From contig BCKQ01000002.1 in assembly GCA_001600695.1 (NCBI GenBank), positions 992,001 through 1,056,000 of the forward strand: a stretch of DNA of 64,000 bases. Direction: 5' to 3'. Source of the DNA: Ascoidea asiatica (Eukaryota > Ascomycota > Saccharomycetes > Ascoideales > Ascoideaceae). The notes beneath the pieces are model-generated. The model saw nothing but the letters and a program-made list of their open reading frames with translations, made no database searches and had not been told where the DNA came from. How positions within the stretch are numbered: the first letter of the stretch is position 1; the number at the start of each line of letters is the position of its first letter. The position numbers and the translations under genes are program-made. Of the stretch, positions 19,901 to 28,223 are shown piece by piece.

Positions 19901-20962
19901 AATGGACCTCCTGCTGGGACAAGTCCATATGGTCAACAGCCAAATAGAACCTCTAGACCCAATAGCTTTGACCAAAGACCTCAGTCATATGATAATTTCA
20001 ATAATCAATACAAAAGAAACTCAAATTCTCCAGTTAAAAGGGTACCTAATCCATATCCCCAAGGTGCTCCTCAACCAAATGCTCCTCGTATTGCTCCTCC
20101 ACTGCACAACCCACCTCCACCTTCTCGAAATCCACCTAATATTCAAGGAAATAGTCCCCAAAGTCATCCACAACAACCTATGACACAACCTCCTCCAAAT
20201 AATGGTTATTACAACAATGATTACCCTAAAGATCCAAACCCTCAACAAAATTATTATGATAATAATTATCCTCCTAACCAACAAAGAATGCCTAATGGGC
20301 CTCCTGGGAACTATCCTCCTCCACATTCTCAACCTCAGTATATTCCTCAGCAACCACCCCAAAATCAACAAGAATATTATTATAATCAAAATAATGGTTA
20401 TAATGAAGGTGGTTATTATCAACCGCAATATCAAATTCCACCATCACAACAATATCAAGGGCCACCACCAGCCCCTTCAGGACCTCCAGGACCACCAGGA
20501 CAGCAAGGTCAATATCGAAATAGCATTCAAAAAGCACAACCATATAGAGGTGCTATAAGATATCCAACATCTAGAAACTCAAATCCTATACAACCACCAC
20601 CTCCAAATATGCCTTACAATCCAAACCCTAACCATAGTCCAAGGCTACAAGGAAATCAACCTTCTCCTATTCAAGTTCCTGGACCCAATGGTCAGATATA
20701 TTCCCCTCCTGTAAATGGAAACAATTTTTCTCCAGCTCCAAGAGGACAAAATTATAGAAATTCTGGCGGACCCATGTCACCTTCAATGCCATCAAATCCA
20801 TATGGTCAGCCTAATCCCAATCCACCAATGTCTAGAAGTGATTTAGCAATAGCTAAAATGCCTCCTGCTTCTGGATTTAGTAAATTGCATGGCCCTGGTA
20901 GCAAAAAGTCAGATAAGAAAAATTTAAGAGCTGCTTTAGTAGGAGGCGATTTTGGAATTTAA
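16997..20962 (+). CDS. MSB1: Msb1-like polarity protein (Msb1/Mug8 domain)
   Basis: 1321 residues. The N-terminal ~480 residues match the Msb1/Mug8 domain, a RhoGAP-like fold. Blocks seen are DTALVLSTLQLIQHFDRSTV, SKTPYIFLPFR, WCRLPKDSIIGWDSYLKF, MPSCLPSADSASIVYDFLDL and WIPAADATFHLLLSFLRSM. A basic/Ser-rich middle follows, then a long Pro/Gln/Asn-rich tail (about 890-1290) with many PPPP and PGPPG stretches suited to SH3 or profilin binding. In yeast Msb1 works at bud sites with Cdc42, Bem1 and Rho1. S. cerevisiae Msb1 is 1137 residues; the extra length here is the proline-rich tail. Forward and reverse ORFs within the tail are shadows. Four in-frame CTG codons lie outside the conserved blocks. 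Confidence 0.85.
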   Translation: MNTIPIPSRFPSSVVSANNYLEIDNDNNNINNNNNKDTALVLSTLQLIQHFDRSTVKDLIHLLTSEIKKHGSKTPYIFLPFRSQNNDKNLSSFLTEILSNLKNLNLIKSIIRKTDVFTLMSALKYIWCRLPKDSIIGWDSYLKFKNHEKFLNYPKNAFLEIMPSCLPSADSASIVYDFLDLLVRIAAYTKENKLSGRKISKLAGLYAFEGPCPIFPSNNNNFEDKQKSFSNGLESWIPAADATFHLLLSFLRSMTPDEDSKKVQIQKPLLNLINSNAYPPEITPFSIRKSLNPSSTKAQLITIPLITIYSQVLASDPLDLIKTTSKTLSFERSDLFENQNDYQILKSLFKDIKNNNSAYIYKKLTKESGGVVKKLCEENNTSLLKNGWADESDIFSSSINSTSTSNSHDYDDDVHINSNLPLHKATVSSIPIDDYYIWAWMSSLSPESSIVKRSHFGNSLVAEFEYQKDQVKWIIIQEVKMEDPSNPQFQKQIKKEKSKKDSLKNKKSKDFIDFDKPIPMMDDDYNDGDVTRSSSHYTTNTNVSSSRSNSMRSFSGAKIKKMFTFKHKKKEEPKKEDFRLSRFIIDEGIGELPEIQTDNYRLSMPLGQFNFDDVANSNGGNKILISLSPEEEANNQSSLTLTDKTESPKKNISPKRKSMYDEYFISNDIMLSPPVSPDRIKSQFFDDESSTASRNSLKDIVNLLDDLVVQSDEVEKQLHSSSSITPDQSRPSTFSTNDKEVRESISTIDSLNSSSIKKVISPVSTAIPNPYSNENIDVYPEPTVSPVEMEFSNINRNEESQSTPNLRAPTIATKRNSYHLIKSTSPIRNSPLRQRMSFDGNGEEPVIQEYLDGSPENPSQIIPVVSDNSNKYPNSLNSNKSNRYSAQSFQNNPQHTLPPPPLLNQQQPTQPQHPVYNSQQQQPPQQHYPIAREVEPQYQSNNSVQQNQFYDTRSSPQQNGSSTSVHNTNGPPAGTSPYGQQPNRTSRPNSFDQRPQSYDNFNNQYKRNSNSPVKRVPNPYPQGAPQPNAPRIAPPLHNPPPPSRNPPNIQGNSPQSHPQQPMTQPPPNNGYYNNDYPKDPNPQQNYYDNNYPPNQQRMPNGPPGNYPPPHSQPQYIPQQPPQNQQEYYYNQNNGYNEGGYYQPQYQIPPSQQYQGPPPAPSGPPGPPGQQGQYRNSIQKAQPYRGAIRYPTSRNSNPIQPPPPNMPYNPNPNHSPRLQGNQPSPIQVPGPNGQIYSPPVNGNNFSPAPRGQNYRNSGGPMSPSMPSNPYGQPNPNPPMSRSDLAIAKMPPASGFSKLHGPGSKKSDKKNLRAALVGGDFGI

Positions 20963-22545
20963 ATCTACTTTAATGTTACACTCTTGTTTGTGTTTTGTTT
21001 TTTTTATTAAAGTTATTTTACTTTTAAAAATAAATCTGTGTTATTTTTTCATTGCTTTTTTGTTTGTTATTTTTTTATTAGATGTTAAAGTTGTGTTATT
21101 TTCTTTTTCTTTATTTTTTCTCTTGTATTTCTATCCTCAAGCGATACTGAAGTAATTTACGTATTAAAACTCATTGAATTTTTATTATTATTTTTTTTCT
21201 TTATTTTCTCTTCATGCTATATATATATATATTAACATATTGATATTGAGTCTTTATCATTAGTCACTCTACTATCAAAAAAGTGCTTTCCTTTAAGAAA
21301 TAATTATATTTTGTCTTATTTCATACTACTAGTGATAAAATTACTTTCTTTTCAAAAGCATTAATCTCCTAAAAAATGAAATTTATGAGAAAATTGCTAT
21401 AAAGCTAAGGTTGATTTTGCATGGAGACTAAATACTATTAACTGCTAAAACTTTAAATTCAGTTTCCTACAAGCTTTATTTCAAATATGGAATTCAATTT
21501 TTTTAGTTCATTATTACCAATATCAGAGTAATAATGTTTTTGCAGTTTAGTATTGTTGTTATATTCAAACTATAATCAAGCTCAACAATTCCTGAGTAAT
21601 TTAGTCAAGTTACAATAATATGGGATAATTGCAGTTCTTTAATGACCCTTTACAATTATCCATTAAACTAATTTTTTTGAGAAAGGCTTTAAAATTTTAT
21701 GTGATTTTTAACTGATTGTAGATTAAATAGATAAATCCTTCAATCGTATTTTCGATTAAGATCACAATTAGATAACAAACTACGAATTGATACCATCATT
21801 TCCCCACAAAAAGTAGTCATCAATTGATCATAGTATATGCTCTTTCCATAATAGCAAACCAGATCAAATAGAAAATCTTCTATATTAAAATATGGAATAA
21901 TATTGAGACATTATTACACCATACAATAGAAGCAATATAATAGATTTGGGTGGAATATATTATTGTATAAATATAAGAGCTTATTTCCTAATCCGGTCAC
22001 TTCAATGATGATTCTTAACTCGAATATAAGAGTCTCAGCCAACAAAAATGGTATTTCAGGGCAAAGCAATACAAAGATTCGATTTGAAGCTATTAAGGGT
22101 TTCCACAACAATTCAAAAATCATTGGGCAAAATTATAAACTGGAGGTCAAAGCCAAACGTAGTGAATTTCTATACCAGTTCCACAACTTTAAAAATAATT
22201 GTTGAAAAGTATGTGATAAACTTTTTCCATTTTAGGTGATTTCAATGTAATAAAACTAAAAATTAGAGCATTTGTCTTCACATTAACAAGTCTCCACAAA
22301 AAACTATTCGCTTATTTTTCCATACATTGATTAACACACTCTTTAGTAAAAAACTCGTCTTTTCTGATGCGCCATTAATGAAAATCTTTTTATAATTCAT
22401 GGCAAAAAATCAATCATAATTCCTTATTACCAAAATGATATAAATTAGAATGGTTATCCATACTTCTAAAATAAAATGATCTATATTTTTTTTTAATTAT
22501 CAATTATCAATTATTATAATTATTTAACTCTAACTTCCTCTCAAA
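20963..22545. other. Intergenic region before the first pheromone gene
   Basis: T-rich 3' flank of MSB1 with an AT dinucleotide run near 21224, then AT-rich sequence. A frame at about 21963-22205 is open for 80 codons but begins with TTG and matches no family; it could be a relic. The last ~150 bp before 22546 resemble the region upstream of the second pheromone gene, including ATGATATAAAT and TGATTAACA words. Confidence 0.4.
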
Positions 22546-22744
22546 ATGCAATCTTCTTCAAACACTCAATCTCAAACTCCAAAAGATCAAGATCTTCCAG
22601 GTATGTAATGTCATCTCTCATTTAGAGAAATAGAACAAAATTAAAAAAATTGCTGTCTCCTCACCCTTTTGCATAGAATATAATTGCTAACAAATACTAT
22701 TAATAGATGGTACAACCGTTCCTTCTGGATGTGTTATTGCTTAA
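22546..22744 (+). CDS. a-factor-like mating pheromone precursor, copy 1 (spliced)
   Basis: Exons 22546-22600 and 22707-22744; intron of 106 nt with donor GTATGT, branch TGCTAAC at 22685-22691 and acceptor AATAG. The product is 30 residues: it starts MQSSSNTQSQTPKDQ and ends DGTTVPSGCVIA. CVIA is the exact farnesylation (CaaX) box of S. cerevisiae a-factor. The MQ(S/P)S start and mid PK also recall Mfa1 (MQPST start). Expected processing is farnesylation of Cys27, removal of VIA, carboxymethylation, then N-terminal trimming. The mature peptide would end in VPSGC. The trimming site cannot be read from sequence. Residue 19 (Asp) is split by the intron. A close paralogue lies at 24806. Identity rests on CaaX, size, N-terminus and duplication, not on a database match. 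Confidence 0.82.
22601..22706 (+). other. Intron of pheromone gene copy 1
   Basis: A GT-AG intron in phase 1. If retained, translation stops at once: after LPG comes ATG TAA, so no CaaX box is made. Confidence 0.8.
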
Positions 22745-24805
22745 ATTATATATAAAATCCTCAGTGGGTAATTTTAAAAGATGCTTTAGATACGTTTGAT
22801 TTATGATATACATTTATTTGCTATGCTACAATATTATATCTAGGGTAAATTGTTTCAAAAGCATTCCCTCATTTTTTTTTCCTCTTACTTCTTAATCTTC
22901 ATTTCAAATATGAATCACAAACAATAAAACTGCAAAAATTTTTTTTTGATGAATAAATATCCTTTTTGATTGAGCGATAATTTCTTTAAGCAGTAGAATG
23001 TATTTTCATGAAAATCAAAAAAAAAAAAAACTTTTTGCTCTTCTCTGCAATTATTAAGCATATCTTCTTCTTAATACCAAAATATATTTACTTTTGAATC
23101 CCGAAATTGAGACCAATAATGGAGAACTAATCATTAAAAATGTTAGAGCCGGGTTTATGCAATGGCAGCACAATTTCAGCACCCACAAGGCTGGCTTTTT
23201 ATCGCTTCTTTGAGAAAATATCGATTATCATCGAGAATTCCAAAATTTGATACTTTTATCAACTTATCAGCAATTTAGATATTTAGAAAAATTGTCAAAT
23301 TGACTATTTTCTACATTTTTTTTGTTATGAATTCTAGTCTATTAAATAGCAAAGATTATTTTTTGGAGAATTCTTAGACTTTAATTTATTATTTCGCAGA
23401 TAATGATTTTTTTTGTAGATTAACTGCTAAAAGAGCTAACTTTTTTGTATGAGTTTGAGTAGCAAAGGTCAGTTGGCTTAATAAAAGATTATTATCCGAA
23501 TATTTTTGATTAAATTTAAAAAAAGTCTACCAAGCGAATGAAAACCAACCAAGTTTATCATAAAATAGCTTAATAGTAGCAATAAAGGGAGACTCTATCG
23601 GATAATAATAAGACCAAAAAAGCAAGAAAATTAATGTTCTAAATTCACTTGATTTCACCTTATTTACCATTATTTTAGTCGAGATTTTTTTTGAAGAAAT
23701 TAAAAACTAAACGAAATTTGAAAATTATTGATGCCACTTTTTCATTAGCTGCTTGGAAAAAACTGTTATTTTGAGAAACTATTATGGAATTGAAGGAAAA
23801 AATGGATGCCATTTTTTGAATCAAATTCAGTTGTATTAGAACCATTAGGATCAGTAATAATTTCATCCGGAAAAATTTAGCTAACTTTACCAGATTTTTC
23901 ATAAGTAAACTTTTTGCGGATATTTCTGTTAATGATTTCCTAAACAGGCACATTCAATGAAACTTTTATCTCATTAATTATGTGATATTTGAGTTAAATC
24001 GGATTTTTTTTTATCTGGTCAACGAATAATCGATTGAGTTCTCTTCAAACGGAAAATGTTCTACCAAGTAACAAAATCTGCCAAAAAATGTTTGATAAAA
24101 CTTAAGCACTGGAAAAATTGAAATAGGTAAGAAACCTATGGTTACACATTAGGTGGTAAATTTGGAACAAATCAAGTTTCAGTAAAACTGAAATTCAGTT
24201 CTAGATAATTTTTAATTTCACTAATACAACTTCTTAATTTTTTTTAAAAAAAAGCCACCACAAAATATTCCAACTGAGCGTAAAAAGCAGATAGAATAAT
24301 ACAGCTTTTTGGGCTTTTATTTTATTCTATTAATCTATTTAGGGTTGTTTTTTTTGGCTTTCCCCAATATTTTGAAGTTTGAAACACTGTTGAAATCCAA
24401 TCCAATAACCTTATTGAGTTTCACTAGAAATTTATTGAAATGACAGCTCTAATTTAGGCTATTTCAATACAACCAAAGAGTTTTGATTTATTTTATCTCT
24501 CCTTTTTTATTTCTTAGAAATTGATTTGGCTTTGATCTAAGCAGGATGACATTAGCAAAGTTTCTTGAATTATTTTGAAACTTCAAAAAACCACAAAGAA
24601 ATTGATACTAGATAATATATTTTGTGTTTTTTTTAAAAGAATCATTGATTATACAATTGATAATAATCAAAAATGATATAAATATTCCAATGATTAACAG
24701 CTTTTTTGTTTAATAATTTTGATTCTTTTTTTTTTAAATCATCAATTATTCAATTATTAAATTCTTATAATTATCTTATTAACTCAATTAAACTACTTTT
24801 TCAAA
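22745..24805. other. Spacer between the two pheromone genes
   Basis: AT-rich, with no intact gene. The block near 22946-22985 (TTGATGAATAAATAT) recurs about 240 bp after copy 2, so the duplicated unit includes about 0.2 kb of 3' flank. On the minus strand at about 23700-24130 there are stop-interrupted stretches with protein-like composition (for example FPDEIITDPNGSN and FYQTFFGRFCYLVEHFPFEE), which may be a decayed gene or transposon; I cannot name it. No long terminal repeats or primer-binding site seen. Confidence 0.35.
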
Positions 24806-24970
24806 ATGCAATCTACTTCAAACACCCAAAACGAATCTCCAAAAGATCAATCTCTTCCATGTAAGTAGTGATCAATTAGCTTTAAAACATTATACATTGG
24901 ATCATTTTACTAACTAACTTTTTTCTTTATAGACGGAACTGTTGTCCCATCAGGATGTGTTATTGCTTAA
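24806..24970 (+). CDS. a-factor-like mating pheromone precursor, copy 2 (spliced)
   Basis: Exons 24806-24860 and 24933-24970; intron of 72 nt with donor GTAAGT, branch TACTAAC at 24909-24915 and acceptor TATAG. The product is 30 residues: it starts MQSTSNTQNESPKDQ and ends YGTVVPSGCVIA. Same length, same intron position and phase, and same CVIA box as copy 1, so the two are tandem duplicates with starts 2260 bp apart. Residue 19 is Tyr (Asp in copy 1) and residue 22 is Val (Thr in copy 1). Both differences may lie in the mature peptide. Role inferred: lipid-modified peptide mating pheromone exported by an ABC transporter, as for yeast a-factor. In S. cerevisiae the two a-factor genes are unlinked and intronless. 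Confidence 0.82.
24861..24932 (+). other. Intron of pheromone gene copy 2
   Basis: A phase 1 GT-AG intron with a canonical TACTAAC. If retained, the reading frame ends after LPCK at TAG, before the CaaX box. Confidence 0.8.
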
Positions 24971-25879
24971 GTTATAGATGACATTCAAAGCTGCTAATTC
25001 TTAATGATGTTTTAATTCTTATTAATTGTACCTTATTAATCATGATGTTTAGATTTTTATTATTTCTACTTTATTAATCACTGCTGCTTTTTATTTTATT
25101 CTTAACTTTTCTTAACTATTCTTAAATTCTTTTCTAAATATTATAAAAAAAATTACAAAAAAAAAAAAAAATTAAAAAAATTTTTTCTTTTTTCTTTTTT
25201 TGATTTTTTGATGAATAAATATTAATTTTGATTCAATTATTATTCTCTACTTTTTCAAAAGTTGAAAAAAGCGTATGTATTAGAGATTCTGATAAAATTT
25301 AATTCCTTTTGACTTTTTATTATTTCACAATTTTGCCCAAAAAGAAAAAGCGTCACCTTATATCAATTAAAATATAGCTATAATTTCAAAACGTCCTGTA
25401 ACATTCACAATAATCATAAGAAATATTGTTCTTTGACATATGATTTCTGTTTTAACTAATTATTTCTCTTAGCAAAATAAAATTACAGTCCCATAGCCAG
25501 TAATCAATAAATTATTAAAAATTGGTAACTTCAAATATTCTTTTTTTCAATTATCCATAAGCTGGCTAATCAAACTTAAAAATTAATCGGATGGGGCTCT
25601 AATAAATTTCCTCATATTTCTGTAGCCCTGAAAATGGAATTTTGGTAACATTACTGATGAGATTCAGATTTGAAATTTAACATGAGATTCATTGTTAAAA
25701 AAAAAAAAAAATTATTCATTGTTTAACAATGTTCTCAATTAATCGAAAAATCAATAAAAAAAAGTGAATAGAAACATCGTTCAATCTGAATTTTAAGGCT
25801 TTAAATAAATGAAATGTTTTGAAAAGAATATAGTTATAGACTAAATAAATTAAGAGATTTTTTTAATGAGATTAAGAAT
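24971..25879. other. Intergenic, convergent 3' flanks
   Basis: AT-rich, with A and T homopolymer runs at about 25150-25205. No gene or conserved element seen. Confidence 0.45.
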
Positions 25880-26947
25880 TTAAATGAAAGAAGAATGACT
25901 AGCTTGTTCTGGAACAATAGATTTTACTTTTCCAGTATCAAGATAATGATAAATATTTTCAATTACACATTCTTCCATTCCAGTAATAGCTTGAAATGCA
26001 TGAGTTCCCATATGTGGAATTGCAATAACATTTGGAAAAGACAATAAATCTTTTGGTACAAAAGGTTCATTTTCAAAAACATCTGCAGCAAAAGAAGAAA
26101 TTTTACCATTTTTAAGATTTTCAATTAAATCAGATTCATTAATTATAGCTCCTCTTGCAGTATTAATTATAATTACACCATTTTTCATTTTTGAAATTGT
26201 TTTATTATCAATTAAATGCTTTGTTGAATTATTTAAAGGAATATTAATTGAAATTATGTCTGAATTTGAAAGTAAATCTTCAAAAGAAGCATAAGTTAAA
26301 TCGAAAGAACTGTTATCATTATCATCATCAATAGGTTTGGATAATTTGGATAATTCTTCATTTGATAATGGATTTCTATTATGATAAATTATTGATTTAA
26401 ATCCTAAAGGTTTTACTCTTTGTAAAATTTGTTTACCAATTCCTCCTAACCCTAAAATACCTAAAGTTTTACCCTTTGGATTATAACCAAATGGAGTTCC
26501 AGCAGCAATATTATTTGGCCATTTACCTAATTGAAGATTTTTTTGACCAAAATTGAAATTTCTCATTGCTGCCAATAATAAATATAAATGTGTATCCGCA
26601 GTTGAAGCATCATTTAGTTTTTGTACATTTGATAATTGAATTTTTTTAGTAATTAAATGATTGACATCAATCGAATCATAACCTGCACCTGCGTGACAGA
26701 TGACCTTTAAAGTCTTTGGAAATAAGTCTATTAATTCTTTATCAAATTTTATACTTAAATAAGTTCTTGCAATTATATCAATTTTTTTATTTTTTTCAAA
26801 AAAATTTTCATTTATTAATTTTTCTTTGGTATAAGATTCATCTAATTTGATAATATCTGCAATTTCAGATAACTTCTCCCAGGAATCATGAGAGAATCTA
26901 AATGGGGGAAATTGAAGAATAACTGGGCGTTCCAAATCCAAACTCAT
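25880..26947 (-). CDS. GOR1: D-isomer 2-hydroxyacid dehydrogenase (glyoxylate reductase Gor1-like)
   Basis: 355 residues. N-terminal substrate half with the HAGAGYDSIDV block. Rossmann NAD(P) motif GILGLGGIGKQ near residue 165. The later signature INTARGAIINE follows, then ADVFENEP and IPHMGTH, which hold the catalytic Arg, Glu and His. The family reduces glyoxylate or hydroxypyruvate (and other 2-keto acids) in cytosol or mitochondria; Gor1 of S. cerevisiae is 350 residues. Exact substrate cannot be told from sequence, so a related hydroxyacid dehydrogenase is the alternative. ATG start at 26947; no intron. Confidence 0.85.
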   Translation of the reverse strand: MSLDLERPVILQFPPFRFSHDSWEKLSEIADIIKLDESYTKEKLINENFFEKNKKIDIIARTYLSIKFDKELIDLFPKTLKVICHAGAGYDSIDVNHLITKKIQLSNVQKLNDASTADTHLYLLLAAMRNFNFGQKNLQLGKWPNNIAAGTPFGYNPKGKTLGILGLGGIGKQILQRVKPLGFKSIIYHNRNPLSNEELSKLSKPIDDDNDNSSFDLTYASFEDLLSNSDIISINIPLNNSTKHLIDNKTISKMKNGVIIINTARGAIINESDLIENLKNGKISSFAADVFENEPFVPKDLLSFPNVIAIPHMGTHAFQAITGMEECVIENIYHYLDTGKVKSIVPEQASHSSFI

Positions 26948-27258
26948 ATTTGCCTATTACTTATTAACCAGATATTTTTATGATTTCACTTTATCAAAAG
27001 CAGATCAAAAGCCGATCAACGAAGATTATTGAAGACTACTACTACTACTAGTGCAGTAGTAATAAAGATGGTTTAAATGCAAAGCAGCTCAATATATGCG
27101 ATGGCTGAGTACACTAACAAAGTTCTCTTCTCTGCTTTGAAGGGAGTTCTGGAGGAAGAGTTGAGCATCTCTTTGACCATCTTTGTGAGCAGTCTGCACC
27201 GTAAGCAAGCTTTTCCCGGGCTTTTCTGGCGCTGTGCAAGTTTTCGGGCTCCTCTTGA

Positions 27259-27264
27259 ACCAGC
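27259..27264 (+). promoter_or_regulatory. ACCAGC box upstream of chitinase
   Basis: ACCAGC is the core recognised by Ace2/Swi5, which drives daughter-cell CTS1 expression in S. cerevisiae. A GGCCAGC word follows directly. Two further ACCAGC boxes lie closer to the gene. Confidence 0.4.
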
Positions 27265-27491
27265 GGCCAGCTTTTTCGGAAACTTCTGCGAGTGGCCAGC
27301 AACGGAAGAGCTCTCTGCACCGGCAATACGATGCTAACAATAGATGATATAATAAAGTGGTAAGCTAATTCACCAATATAATAGAGAACTATTACTGGTA
27401 ATAACCATATTGGAACTATATCACTGATATAATATAATATAACTATCCATAATAGACTATATCATAGTGAAATATATAATATACTTTAAAA

Positions 27492-27497
27492 GCTGGT
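27492..27497 (-). promoter_or_regulatory. ACCAGC box upstream of chitinase
   Basis: Reverse-strand copy in the context AAAACCAGCTTT, about 730 bp before the CTS1 start. Confidence 0.4.
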
Positions 27498-27801
27498 TTT
27501 GATCCATATTGTGGAAATAGTCGACGTTATTCTGTCATGCAAAATTTGTTTCATTTGTATTCAACTACTATTTAGATCAAAGGGGGAATATAATTAATTA
27601 TTCAGTCCTGCTTATTCGCCTTCCAATATTTGTTTGAGAAAATAATCTAAGAGTATCTATTAATGTGCCTAAAATAAATAAGGAGAACCCAGGAAAAACC
27701 AGATGTAATACTTTTCAGAATATTATTGAAAACTTTGCAAGCATTTTATTTTTTAAATGAATTAACTTTTTATTCAAATTTGGTTTTCAAACTCAAAACA
27801 G

Positions 27802-27807
27802 GCTGGT
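27802..27807 (-). promoter_or_regulatory. ACCAGC box upstream of chitinase
   Basis: Reverse-strand copy in the context TTACCAGCC, about 420 bp before the CTS1 start. It is the nearest of the three. Confidence 0.4.
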
Positions 27808-28223
27808 AAATAAATTATCTAAGAAATTTCATTTCAATTCTGTTTTTTGATATTGAATTACTATATTCAACAATTAATATTTTTACTGATAATTTCAATA
27901 TATAATCTTCTTCTTTCTTCTAAAAAAGTTTGCTGATTTATTTTTAAAAATGATCTATCATTTCGTTTATCAAGATTAATACATTCTTAAAATACTAAAG
28001 GAAACTATATAAGAAAATTATCAATTGACTCATTCAAACATAATACTAATAATATCTTCAATTCTTTTTTCATAAAATTCTAATTAAAACTTTTCTTTCA
28101 AAAAAATCAACTTACTTAATTTGTTCTTCTAATCTCTAATTTTAAATTTTTTTCAATAAAAATTATCAATAATACCCAATATTCAATTCTCAAACAATTT
28201 CTTTAAATATATACACTCAAAAA

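Larger units (their letters stand above)
26948..28223. promoter_or_regulatory. Divergent promoter region GOR1/CTS1
   Basis: It has a GC-richer island at about 27080-27340 with short overlapping open frames on both strands (rejected as genes), then AT-rich DNA with several ATATAAT-type repeats. ACCAGC words are listed separately. Confidence 0.45.

Noticed and set aside
19785-20558. Long ORFs in other frames within the MSB1 tail
   Set aside because: Shadows of the Pro/Gln/Asn-rich repeats of the real frame.
21963-22205. 80-codon forward ORF before the first pheromone gene
   Set aside because: Starts with TTG, no family resemblance; kept only as a possible relic.
22300-22545. Mcm1 or Mcm1/alpha2 operator upstream of the pheromone genes
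   Set aside because: Searched for CC(A/T)6GG in the upstream regions of both copies (also 24600-24805); only partial matches found, so no operator is called.
27077-27340. ORFs of 70-86 codons on both strands upstream of chitinase
   Set aside because: Mutually overlapping, Cys/Trp-rich nonsense composition, and the interval contains promoter words.
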